DNA from: Ruminococcus flavefaciens
GTDB lineage: Bacteria > Bacillota > Clostridia > Oscillospirales > Ruminococcaceae
Direction: 5' to 3'
Assembly (NCBI GenBank): GCA_902760805.1
Contig: CACWHY010000016.1
Location: forward strand, 1-45,063
Length of the DNA stretch: 45,063 bases
A model generated the notes under the pieces. It searched no databases. It was not told the DNA's origin and saw nothing but the letters and a program-made list of their open reading frames with translations. Each line of letters starts with the position of its first letter. Positions within the stretch are counted from its first letter, which is position 1. The position numbers were made by a program, and so were the translations under genes. Positions 38,634 through 45,063 of the stretch are shown piece by piece.

Positions 38634-39590
38634 TTACTTTGTGTTGTGGATGTCCCAGCGGAAGGACGTCAGCTTGGCAGCCTTTGTGTTGTCAAGCATA
38701 TTGTTGTTTTCCAGCTTAGACATATCAAGATAACGATAGTTGGTCTTCTCTTCCTTTCCTCCGCCTCCAAACAGGCCCTTGATCTTGCTCAGGGCTCCTC
38801 CGGGAGACTTCTGGATAACAGTACCCAGGCTGTGGTGCTCACGCATGAAGCTGATGATGTCAGCGGCTGTAGTGAGCAGCTTGTCGCTTACGTTGTACAC
38901 GCCTGCATACTTCATATCGTCTGCATTCTTCACGAAGCACAGGATGAAGTCTACAAGATTGTGTACACAGCACATCTGGAAGCCATACTGACCCTTTCCA
39001 TAGACGAACTTTGTTCCGTCCTTGGGGTCGGTGATCTTTGCCATAAGGTTATCTGTGAAGTTCAGGGTATAGACCGGTGAATATCTGGCAATACAGCACA
39101 TAACTGTCTTATGATGCTGCATCTCGCCAAAAAGTGCCTTCTCAGCATTCATCTTTAGAGTTGCATAATTGGTGGAAGGCTTTAGGTCGTTATCCTCTCT
39201 GATAGGCTCACGAGTCTTGGGAAACTCATAGACCTGGTCCGTGCTAAGAAGGATCACCTTCTCAACATTCTCTGTCATAGCATAACGGTAGATAAATTTA
39301 TCGCACTGTTTAGACTCGTTTATCTCCTTATCGGTGACAATAGGTCCAAGGTCGTTATCTACAGTACAAGCAGCATGAATCAAAACATCTATCTTATTCT
39401 GCTCAAAGATCTCGGCATATTTGTTTTTGTCGGTAGGTTCACACTGAATGAAGTTATAATTGAGCTTGCCTGTATTATAGTCATGCTCTTCCCTATCAGC
39501 AGCAATTACAGCGAATCCCTTTTTGAGCAGTCCGGAGCAAATATGCTGTCCAATAAGGCCGCATCCTCCGGTAACAAGAACTGTCTGCAT
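38634..39590 (-). CDS. NAD(P)-dependent epimerase/dehydratase (extended SDR)
   Basis: 318 residues. The Rossmann motif TGGCGLIGQHI (GxxGxxG) opens the protein; IHAACTVDND follows, then ILLSTDQVYEFP (active-site Ser/Thr) and the Y-x-x-x-K in NYATLKMNAEK. The C-terminal part is variable and ends with a Gly-rich loop (LFGGGGKEEK). Proteins of this type act on nucleotide sugars; substrate unknown. AAAGGAGGG precedes the ATG. It has its own promoter. Codon use has somewhat more A/T-rich choices than neighbours, so it may be a later arrival (weak). Confidence 0.9.
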   Translation of the reverse strand: MQTVLVTGGCGLIGQHICSGLLKKGFAVIAADREEHDYNTGKLNYNFIQCEPTDKNKYAEIFEQNKIDVLIHAACTVDNDLGPIVTDKEINESKQCDKFIYRYAMTENVEKVILLSTDQVYEFPKTREPIREDNDLKPSTNYATLKMNAEKALFGEMQHHKTVMCCIARYSPVYTLNFTDNLMAKITDPKDGTKFVYGKGQYGFQMCCVHNLVDFILCFVKNADDMKYAGVYNVSDKLLTTAADIISFMREHHSLGTVIQKSPGGALSKIKGLFGGGGKEEKTNYRYLDMSKLENNNMLDNTKAAKLTSFRWDIHNTK

Positions 39591-39631
39591 TTCATACCCT
39601 CCTTTCTGGTTTCTAGCTCTCCTATCAGATA

Positions 39632-39660
39632 ATTATATCACATTTTGGAGTTTTATGCAA
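39632..39660 (-). promoter_or_regulatory. Promoter for the epimerase gene
   Basis: Minus strand TTGCAT (39660-39655), 17-bp spacer, TATAAT (39637-39632), TGA before it. Confidence 0.78.
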
Positions 39661-39692
39661 TACCCTTTTGAAAAGTTTACCTAGTGCAACGA

Positions 39693-41108
39693 TCATTCCT
39701 CGGTAGATCTCAGGGGATTTGCATTTACATCGTCGATAAATGTCTGAACAGCTGCATAGAGTGACTCATAGGTCTCGTTCCAGGGTGTACCTCTTGCGGC
39801 AGCTCTCAGCTGCTGATCCAGAAGGTCGCCGCAGTCCTTAGAAACGCCTGCTGACAGGTCATAGCAAGGATTCTCGTCAGCGATACGCTGCATCTCGTCC
39901 TTCATATCCAGCATTTCCTGAGTCCAGCCATAGTCCTCCCGGAACTGCTGGTCGGCAACAGTCTTAGTATCCTCGTCCAGTATAGCGAAGCGCTTGCAGT
40001 CCAGGAACTTAGCAACGCCCTCGGGGTTTCCGCCGCCCTTAACGAAGGTATATGCCTCCATGCGGGTGGGGATATAGTAATCGTCAGCCTCGGGATCCTT
40101 CGGCATGGGAACGAAGAATGCGTCCTCGCCGAACTTGGTCTTCCACTGGCTCTCCTCTGTGTAGAACTCATACAGACCAACGGGGTAGAACAGCACCTTG
40201 CCCTCGCCCACGAACTCAGGGTGAGCGTTCCAGCCGTAGTCGCCTACGCCGATAGCGATGCAGTTTGTGGAATACAGGTCATACAGCCAGTTCTGGACAC
40301 GCTCCATAGCAGGATCTGCCAGGTTGCTTACCAGCTTGCCGTCTTCGATAGTAACAGCGGCCACACCGGTCGTTCTGATAAGTCCGTTCTCAAACCACCA
40401 GCCGTCGATACCGTAGTGCTGCTGATCAACGTCAACGAAGCTCTGGAGCATGGACTGGAAAGCGTTCCAATCCCACTCGCCGTTTGCATACAGCTCAGCC
40501 GGATCGCTAAGGCCGGCCTCCTGCATGGTCTTCCTATTATAAACGCAGGCAACGTCGTCGCCTGTAGACTGAACGATAGCGCAGTAGTGATTTCCTGCCC
40601 ATACCATTTCGTCATTGATGTCCTTAACATCCTCCCAGAGGGGTGATGAGAAGTCGATATAGTCATCCACCGGTGCGAAGATACCGCTTACAGCTCCCTT
40701 GGGGAAGGCATCCATATCGCCTGCCCAGAAGAAGTCGATGCCCTCGCCGGAGTTGATATACTCAGCCAGCTTCTCATAGCGGTTGTCCCATGTTACCTGG
40801 TAATACTGGATATTTCCGCCGTACTTCTCCTCGAAAACTACCAGCTCGGTAGGCTTATTTTTTCCTGTACCATCGGGGTTTATGTCCCAAGTTGCCAGCC
40901 ACTTGATGGTCTTGTTCTCAAGCTCAACGTCCTCTAAGAGGTCAGAGTCGTTTGCTGCCTGATTAACGCTGTCACGCACTTCTGAGTCAACGTCCACATT
41001 CTCATAGGGGTTGCTGCTGGAGGATGAGGAATTATCTCCACAGGCAACGAGAGAGAGGGACATTGCCGTGAGGATCAATGCGGAAATGAACGCTCTTGCT
41101 TTTTTCAT
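39693..41108 (-). CDS. Extracellular solute-binding lipoprotein (family 1), orphan
   Basis: 471 residues. The signal peptide ends in lipobox SLVAC (Cys near 23), then a Ser-rich linker. The mature part has the family 1 (sugar/oligosaccharide) binding-protein layout: TELVVFEEKYGGNIQYYQVTW near the N-terminus, YINSGEGIDFFWAGDMDAFPKG, VYNRKTMQEAGL and EWDWNAFQ in the middle, and VKGGGNPEGVAKFLD later. It would present a sugar to an ABC importer, but no permease or ATPase gene is adjacent, so partners lie elsewhere or were lost. AAGGAG sets the ATG at 41108. Confidence 0.92.
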   Translation of the reverse strand: MKKARAFISALILTAMSLSLVACGDNSSSSSSNPYENVDVDSEVRDSVNQAANDSDLLEDVELENKTIKWLATWDINPDGTGKNKPTELVVFEEKYGGNIQYYQVTWDNRYEKLAEYINSGEGIDFFWAGDMDAFPKGAVSGIFAPVDDYIDFSSPLWEDVKDINDEMVWAGNHYCAIVQSTGDDVACVYNRKTMQEAGLSDPAELYANGEWDWNAFQSMLQSFVDVDQQHYGIDGWWFENGLIRTTGVAAVTIEDGKLVSNLADPAMERVQNWLYDLYSTNCIAIGVGDYGWNAHPEFVGEGKVLFYPVGLYEFYTEESQWKTKFGEDAFFVPMPKDPEADDYYIPTRMEAYTFVKGGGNPEGVAKFLDCKRFAILDEDTKTVADQQFREDYGWTQEMLDMKDEMQRIADENPCYDLSAGVSKDCGDLLDQQLRAAARGTPWNETYESLYAAVQTFIDDVNANPLRSTEE

Positions 41109-41130
41109 CGTTAAAACTCCTTTTTGAATT

Positions 41131-41145
41131 TGCCCGAAACGGGCA
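41131..41145 (-). promoter_or_regulatory. Hairpin in the leader of the solute-binding protein gene
   Basis: TGCCCG, 3-nt loop, CGGGCA, about 23 bp upstream of the ATG. It has no T-run; it may stabilise or gate the mRNA. Confidence 0.4.
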
Positions 41146-41163
41146 TAATTGCGCATTTTTTTT

Positions 41164-41193
41164 ATTATAACATTTTTTCAGCGGCAATGTCAA
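41164..41193 (-). promoter_or_regulatory. Promoter for the solute-binding protein gene
   Basis: Minus strand TTGACA (41193-41188), 18-bp spacer, TATAAT (41169-41164) with TGT before it. Confidence 0.8.
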
Positions 41194-41275
41194 TATCCAT
41201 TTTTCATATAAAGAAGCACAGTTTTATGTATATTTTGCCGTATTATCAAGGCGAAATTGTACGATCTGTAAACAG

Positions 41276-41303
41276 AAAAAGCCCCCTCTGGCAAGGGAGC
41301 TTT
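41276..41303 (-). terminator. Terminator after the MetH-activation gene
   Basis: Minus strand AAAGCTCCCT, loop TGCCAG, AGGGGGCTTTTT with one G-U pair. Confidence 0.8.
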
Positions 41304-41307
41304 CATG

Positions 41308-41982
41308 TCAATTTTTCCCGCAGCCTCCACGGGCTGAAAAGGCGCAGCGGTCACGCATATTGCAGCTGTCACAGCCGGTGCTGCCCTTCTGGTGGAGCTC
41401 ATTCTCGGAGATCCCGATGATCGCCGTTACTGATTTCGACGGCACCATGAGAAGGCTGTCAGTGACCGTCAGGCCGATCCTCCGCTGAGCGTTAAGGACT
41501 TTCAGCAGGGGCTTTTGCAGGTCAAGGGGCAGGTCGCCGTAACCTGGGCTGAATCGCCAGGTCCTGTAGGGCGCATTTATCCGGGAGAAGATCTCCTCCT
41601 CCGCCAGATCACAGATCTGCTCGATCGCTGCGCTGCACAGGCAATCCACCGCCAGCGCATCTGCCATTCCGGCAACAGAGGCCTGCCGGATCAGCTTATC
41701 GGCCTCCGCAGAAGCCGTTGCCGCCAGAAGGATCACTCTGTCGCAGCCGTCAAGGTGTCTGCGGACGTCATTTCCGGTGAGGGGCACGTCCATTCCGCTG
41801 AGCCAAACGCCATCCGGAGCGAGCTCCACCTCGGCCTCACGATAGACGAAGCCTGGCCTGAGCTTCTCACGCACTATGGGCTCCCACCTATCCAGGATCG
41901 CCGCAACCGCCGGATCCACCTCTCCCCTGACGCCCATATATCGGGCAGCCTCGGACTTGTTCAGGGGCTTTAGCTGGATCAT
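41308..41982 (-). CDS. Cobalamin-dependent methionine synthase activation-domain protein
   Basis: 224 residues. It corresponds to the reactivation domain of MetH as a separate protein: RTWRFSPGYGDLPLDLQKPLL matches the S-adenosylmethionine-binding core of that domain (RxSPGYG), with AVDCLCSAAIEQICDLAEEEI before it and LLMVPSKSVTAIIGI after. A Cys-rich tail (CDSCNMRDRC...GGC) is typical of these clostridial versions. It restores oxidised cobalamin on methionine synthase. It overlaps metF by 4 nt, placing both in methionine/one-carbon metabolism; metH itself is not in the window. Confidence 0.93.
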   Translation of the reverse strand: MIQLKPLNKSEAARYMGVRGEVDPAVAAILDRWEPIVREKLRPGFVYREAEVELAPDGVWLSGMDVPLTGNDVRRHLDGCDRVILLAATASAEADKLIRQASVAGMADALAVDCLCSAAIEQICDLAEEEIFSRINAPYRTWRFSPGYGDLPLDLQKPLLKVLNAQRRIGLTVTDSLLMVPSKSVTAIIGISENELHQKGSTGCDSCNMRDRCAFSARGGCGKN

Positions 41983-42839
41983 GCTCCGATTATGCCGGAA
42001 ACAGCCTCGCTGATCTTCCGGGCAACGTAGGCGTTGTTCATTGTGTACAGGTGGATACCGTCAACTCCGCTGGCTGCCAGGTCAACGATCTGGTTGATCG
42101 CATAGGCGATGCCAGCGTCCCGAAGAGCCTCGGGGTTGTGCTCATAGCGCTGCATGATCTTGACGAACTTCCGGGGAAGACTGGCTCCGCAGGTCGTGAC
42201 CATGCGCTCGATCTGATTTTTGTTGACAACAGGCATGATACCGGCCTCGATCGGCACGTTTATCCCGGCAGCAGCCACCTTATCCTGGAAGCTGTAGAAG
42301 CTGTCGTTGTCGAAGAAGAGCTGTGTGATCAGGTGCTCTGCGCCTGCGTCCACCTTCTTTTTCAGGTTTTCGATGTCCTGTTCGATGCAATCACAGTCCG
42401 GGTGACATTCCGGATAGCAGGCTCCGGCGATGTCGAACTGACCCAAAGTTTTCAGAAATGCGATCAGGTCGCTGGCATAGCGGAAGTCGCTTTTCGGCGG
42501 GATATTGGGATTTATGTCACCTCTTAGAGCAAGCACATTCTCGATTCCACGGCGTTTCAGTTCCTCAACTGTAGCCCGGATCTCCTCTTTAGTGTAGTTG
42601 ATACAAGGCAGGTGCATTACAGGAGTGACTCCGCTCTCCTTGATCTTAGAGGCGATGTCGCAGGCCAGGGCGTTGTTGCTGCTTCCGCCGGCGCTGAAGG
42701 TCACGCTGATGAAGTCAGGCTTCAGGTCGTGGAGCTGATCCAGTGTGTCGTAGATAACATCTATCGAGCTTGTTTTCTTAGGCGGGAAGACCTCGAAGGA
42801 AAAGACGGTCTTCTGGGAAAAAAGATCCTTAATACTCAT
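41979..42839 (-). CDS. metF: Methylenetetrahydrofolate reductase
   Basis: 286 residues, typical of bacterial MetF, an FAD enzyme giving 5-methyl-THF for methionine synthesis. Signatures: FSFEVFPPKK with the conserved Glu near the N-terminus, DFISVTFSAGGSS, VLALRGD, the GACYPECHPDC region, and HLITQLFFDND. AAAGGAGG lies upstream. It follows ung by 12 bp and overlaps the MetH-activation gene, so ung-metF-activation gene probably form one transcript. Confidence 0.97.
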   Translation of the reverse strand: MSIKDLFSQKTVFSFEVFPPKKTSSIDVIYDTLDQLHDLKPDFISVTFSAGGSSNNALACDIASKIKESGVTPVMHLPCINYTKEEIRATVEELKRRGIENVLALRGDINPNIPPKSDFRYASDLIAFLKTLGQFDIAGACYPECHPDCDCIEQDIENLKKKVDAGAEHLITQLFFDNDSFYSFQDKVAAAGINVPIEAGIMPVVNKNQIERMVTTCGASLPRKFVKIMQRYEHNPEALRDAGIAYAINQIVDLAASGVDGIHLYTMNNAYVARKISEAVSGIIGA

Positions 42840-42851
42840 GGTTAGCCTCCT

Positions 42852-43523
42852 TTAATCAATGCTCCAGTCGATCTCGCCCAGGCCGTGCTCCCGGAGGAAG
42901 CGGTTGGCCTGAGAAAAATGCCGGCAGCCGAAAAATCCGTTGTAGGCCGACAGCGGACTTGGGTGAGCCGCTTTCAGCACGAGGTGGTTGGGGTTTGTGA
43001 TGAACTGCGCCTTGGCCTTGGCATCGCCGCCCCAAAGCATGAATACCATGGGCTTCTGGCGCTGGTTCAAAAGGTGGATAACGTCGGTGGTGAACTGCTC
43101 CCAGCCCAATCCCCTGTGGCTCCGAGCCTGATCCGCCCGAACTGTGAGAACTGAGTTCAGCAGGAGCACGCCGCTTTCCGCCCATTTGGTCAGCTCGCCG
43201 TGCTTGCCGAGGTTGTCGATGCCCACGTCGTCCCGGATCTCCTTGAAAATATTCACCAGAGAGGGCGGCGGAGCAACTCCCTTTCTGACAGAAAAGCTGA
43301 GCCCGTGAGCCTGGCCTGCGCCGTGGTAGGGGTCCTGACCCAGGATCACGCAGCGCACGTCCTCATAGGAAGTCAGCTTCATTGCGTTGAAAATATCGTA
43401 CATTCCGGGGTAGATCCTCTGAGTTTTGTACTCGTTGATGAGGGTCTGGCGGAGCTTCAAATAGTATTCCTTGTCAAATTCGCCCTGAAGCAGAGCGTCC
43501 CAATCGTTGCCAAAATTGACCAT
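42852..43523 (-). CDS. ung: Uracil-DNA glycosylase, family 1
   Basis: 223 residues, the usual size. The catalytic water-activating loop VILGQDPYHGAGQAHGLSFS is intact, as are PPSLVNIFKEI, GVLLLNSVLTV, VFMLWG and the Leu-intercalation loop HPSPLSAYNGFFG. It removes uracil from DNA to begin base excision repair. Start at 43523 has AGGAGG seven bases upstream. No clear promoter is visible; it may be read through from the gene upstream. Confidence 0.97.
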   Translation of the reverse strand: MVNFGNDWDALLQGEFDKEYYLKLRQTLINEYKTQRIYPGMYDIFNAMKLTSYEDVRCVILGQDPYHGAGQAHGLSFSVRKGVAPPPSLVNIFKEIRDDVGIDNLGKHGELTKWAESGVLLLNSVLTVRADQARSHRGLGWEQFTTDVIHLLNQRQKPMVFMLWGGDAKAKAQFITNPNHLVLKAAHPSPLSAYNGFFGCRHFSQANRFLREHGLGEIDWSID

Positions 43524-43571
43524 AATTCCTCCTAAAACTACAAAAAAACTAGGTCTAGCCATTCTGAATAA

Positions 43572-43589
43572 GGGCGACCGAAGCCGCCC
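43572..43589 (-). terminator. Weak terminator after the DUF2500-like gene
   Basis: Minus strand GGGCGGC, TTCG tetraloop, GTCGCCC, then TTATTC, which is a poor T-run; some read-through into ung is likely. Confidence 0.45.
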
Positions 43590-43593
43590 TCTT

Positions 43594-44067
43594 TCAGCTG
43601 TTGAAAACCGTGTCCTCGTAATACTTGAACTTGACCAGAGTGTTGCGCTTGTAGGTCAGGGATCCCTGCTGGTTGAATGGGATCTTGTCATAGGCCTCCC
43701 GTGAGCACTCGATCTTTAGCTTTTGGCCTTTTCTTGTGACGAAGACCAGCTCGTAGTATTCGTCCACCAACTTGACTTGGCCTGTGCTCTCGATTATCCT
43801 CATTCTATCGTCGCACTTCTGGACCAGCGTCGCCATTTCGACGATCGGCTCTGAGGTCTTTTTCTGAGCAGGCTGCTCCTGGCGGCTTGCCCTCATTCTC
43901 TGAGCAGAGCTTACACGGGGAGCGCCGTCTTCGCCGCCTTCCTCCTCGAGAAAAATCGACATGAAGCGCATGAACGGGCTGCGTCCGCCAAAAAGGAGTA
44001 TAGCCACGATAAGTACGATTACGATAGCTGCAAGAAGAATTAACAGATTTCTCAGCTGTGGTGTCAT
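43594..44067 (-). CDS. Membrane protein with DUF2500-like domain
   Basis: 157 residues. One N-terminal membrane helix (about 6-27), a Glu/Gly/Arg-rich segment, then a small beta domain resembling DUF2500: YYELVFVTRKGQKLKIECSREAYDKIPFNQQGSLTYKRNTLVKFKYYE, which matches the family pattern of Y-x-V-x-F, a core Y, and G-x-L-x-Y-x-x-x-x-L/F. The family has no known role. AAAGGA is upstream of the ATG at 44067; in-frame codons further upstream run through the promoter. Confidence 0.8.
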   Translation of the reverse strand: MTPQLRNLLILLAAIVIVLIVAILLFGGRSPFMRFMSIFLEEEGGEDGAPRVSSAQRMRASRQEQPAQKKTSEPIVEMATLVQKCDDRMRIIESTGQVKLVDEYYELVFVTRKGQKLKIECSREAYDKIPFNQQGSLTYKRNTLVKFKYYEDTVFNS

Positions 44068-44116
44068 TTGATTTATCCTTTCAATTGAACGATCTAATGG
44101 GTCTTTATACTCTATT

Positions 44117-44145
44117 ATTATATAATATTTTGGGAAATTTTGCAA
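44117..44145 (-). promoter_or_regulatory. Promoter for the DUF2500-like gene
   Basis: Minus strand TTGCAA (44145-44140), 17-bp spacer, TATAAT (44122-44117). Confidence 0.75.
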
Positions 44146-44193
44146 GATATATTTGCTAATTTTATTGAGTATGTAAGCAAAATCCGATTTTAG

Positions 44194-44222
44194 TTGCCAT
44201 TTTTTCAGCATTGTGTTATAAT
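44194..44222 (+). promoter_or_regulatory. Promoter for the TtcA-like gene
   Basis: TTGCCA (44194-44199), 17-bp spacer, TATAAT (44217-44222) with TGT before it; divergent from the DUF2500-like promoter. Confidence 0.78.
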
Positions 44223-44251
44223 AATGTTGAAAACTGAAAGGCGGTGGAGCT

Positions 44252-44974
44252 ATGCAGCGTGTTCTTGGGCAGATGCGCAAGGCTATAAATGAGTACGAAA
44301 TGATCCGTGAGGGCGACCGTATCTGTGTGGGAGTTTCCGGTGGAAAGGACAGCTTGGTGCTTCTGACGGGGCTGATCCGGCTGAGGAAGTTCATCGGGAT
44401 CAGCTTCGATGTGGTGGGACTGACCATTGACCCGAATTTTGGCGGAGTTCCCGGGGACTACTCCTCAGTGGCTGAGCTCTGCAAAAGAGAGGGCGTGGAG
44501 TACCACGTTCTTCCCACTCAGATCGGAGAGATAGTTTTCGATGTGAGGAAGGAGCCTAACCCGTGCAGCCTCTGTGCAAGAATGAGGCGAGGGGCTCTCC
44601 ACAACGAGGCAGTAAGGCTGGGCTGCAACAAAATCGCCCTTGGCCACAATTACGACGACGCCGTGGAGACCTTCATCATGAACCTGTTCACTGAGGGGCG
44701 GCTGGGGTGTTTTTCCCCTAAAAATGAGCTGGACGGCAAAGAGCTGACCCTGATCAGGCCACTGGTCTTCGCAAGGGAAAAGGAGATACGCCACGCCGCC
44801 CGGAGCTGTGACCTGCACATCGTCAAGTCAAAATGCCCAGCGGACGGTCACACAAACCGCCAGACCACCAAGGAATTTCTGGCAGAAATGGAACGGAAGG
44901 ACCACGGCTTCAAGGACAGGATCTTCGGAGCCATGCGGCGCAGCGGCCTTGACGGCTGGGGGAACAAATCATAA
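44252..44974 (+). CDS. TtcA-like tRNA 2-thiocytidine biosynthesis protein
   Basis: 240 residues, an N-type PP-loop ATPase. The PP-loop SGGKDSLVL (about 31-39) activates the base with ATP. NPCSLCARMRRGALHNEA has the CxxC motif, LGHNYDDAVETFIMNL follows, and a lone Cys lies in KSKCPADGHTNRQ; TtcA uses such cysteines for a [4Fe-4S] cluster. It would thiolate C32 of certain tRNAs. GGTGGAG is upstream of the ATG. Related TtuA/TtcA-type proteins differ in target base, so the exact tRNA position is not certain. Confidence 0.88.
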   Translation: MQRVLGQMRKAINEYEMIREGDRICVGVSGGKDSLVLLTGLIRLRKFIGISFDVVGLTIDPNFGGVPGDYSSVAELCKREGVEYHVLPTQIGEIVFDVRKEPNPCSLCARMRRGALHNEAVRLGCNKIALGHNYDDAVETFIMNLFTEGRLGCFSPKNELDGKELTLIRPLVFAREKEIRHAARSCDLHIVKSKCPADGHTNRQTTKEFLAEMERKDHGFKDRIFGAMRRSGLDGWGNKS

Positions 44975-45042
44975 CCACCACTGAAGTGGTGGTTTGCACA
45001 GCCCCTAAAAGGGGCGAATACAGGCTCACCCACTAAAGTGGG
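44972..45042. repeat. Cluster of three hairpins at the right edge
   Basis: AACCACCAC-TGAA-GTGGTGGTT (44973-44994), GCCCCT-AAA-AGGGGC (about 45001-45015) and CCCACT-AAA-AGTGGG-like pairing (45029-45042). The first could end the TtcA-like mRNA. Serial short hairpins with AAA/GAA loops resemble sequences at ends of IS200/IS605-type elements, but no transposase is in view. Confidence 0.55.
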
Positions 45043-45063
45043 CACTGAAGGTTTGACATTGCA

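Overview
The window looks like a chromosomal stretch of a cellulolytic, Ruminococcus-like member of the Oscillospiraceae (Clostridia). Three things point there: sporulation genes of the Firmicutes type (ylbJ, yqfC, yqfD, spoVB), a lipoprotein family 5 glycoside hydrolase, and a secreted M6-type metalloprotease with an N-terminal type I dockerin. G+C is moderate to high by eye. No phage, plasmid or CRISPR array is visible. Possible mobile-element traces are limited to a hairpin cluster at the right edge and dispersed palindromic repeats between genes. The species call is inference.

Layout. 1-635: left-truncated DUF1016 (YhcG-type) nuclease gene. 994-7940: recQ, a large polytopic membrane protein and a NarL-type two-component pair. 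8015-9940: ABC-F ATPase. 10013-10392: a probable structured RNA on the minus strand with its own promoter and terminator. 10616-12814: a LacI-sensor/degenerate-GGDEF/AraC fusion regulator. 13201-16241: a minus-strand block of a small membrane protein, an alpha/beta hydrolase, a YozG-type HTH regulator and two DUF2975 membrane proteins. 16424-19004: ylbJ and yqfC-yqfD. 19134-21194: GH5 glucanase. 21462-25036: tRNA-Leu(GAG), tadA, a CPBP protease, an amidohydrolase, an ArsR regulator and a membrane protein. 25138-30293: RNase Y with a long structured leader, dockerin protease, O-antigen-ligase-like protein. 30424-32657: ferredoxin, DUF4352-like lipoprotein, GNAT, TraX-like. 32690-38454: spoVB, aminotransferase, two small unknowns, mazG-hup-rqcP. 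38634-44974: epimerase, orphan solute-binding protein, metF with a MetH reactivation protein, ung, a DUF2500-like protein and a TtcA-like tRNA thiolase.

Genes working together: kinase and regulator (7314 overlap); YozG regulator with two DUF2975 proteins under a promoter flanked by CGATAA/TTATCG sites; YqfC-YqfD, with YlbJ and SpoVB as other spore envelope genes; MetF with the reactivation domain of cobalamin methionine synthase (4-nt overlap); MazG-HU-RqcP (8-nt overlap, then a terminator before rqcP).

Regulatory signals are unusually legible. Many promoters have 17-bp spacing and an extended -10 (TGn), and over half have a TTGC-type -35 instead of TTGACA. Most interesting for follow-up: (i) the ~380-nt RNA at 10013-10392, whose hairpins repeatedly expose AGGCA in the loop and which I cannot assign to a known family; (ii) a promoter lying inside a perfect 14-bp hairpin that would hide the ribosome binding site only in read-through mRNA (13744-13800); (iii) a nested palindrome over the -35 of the fusion regulator; (iv) mutually exclusive helices in the rny leader; (v) near-identical 51-bp repeats 25.6 kb apart in opposite orientation.
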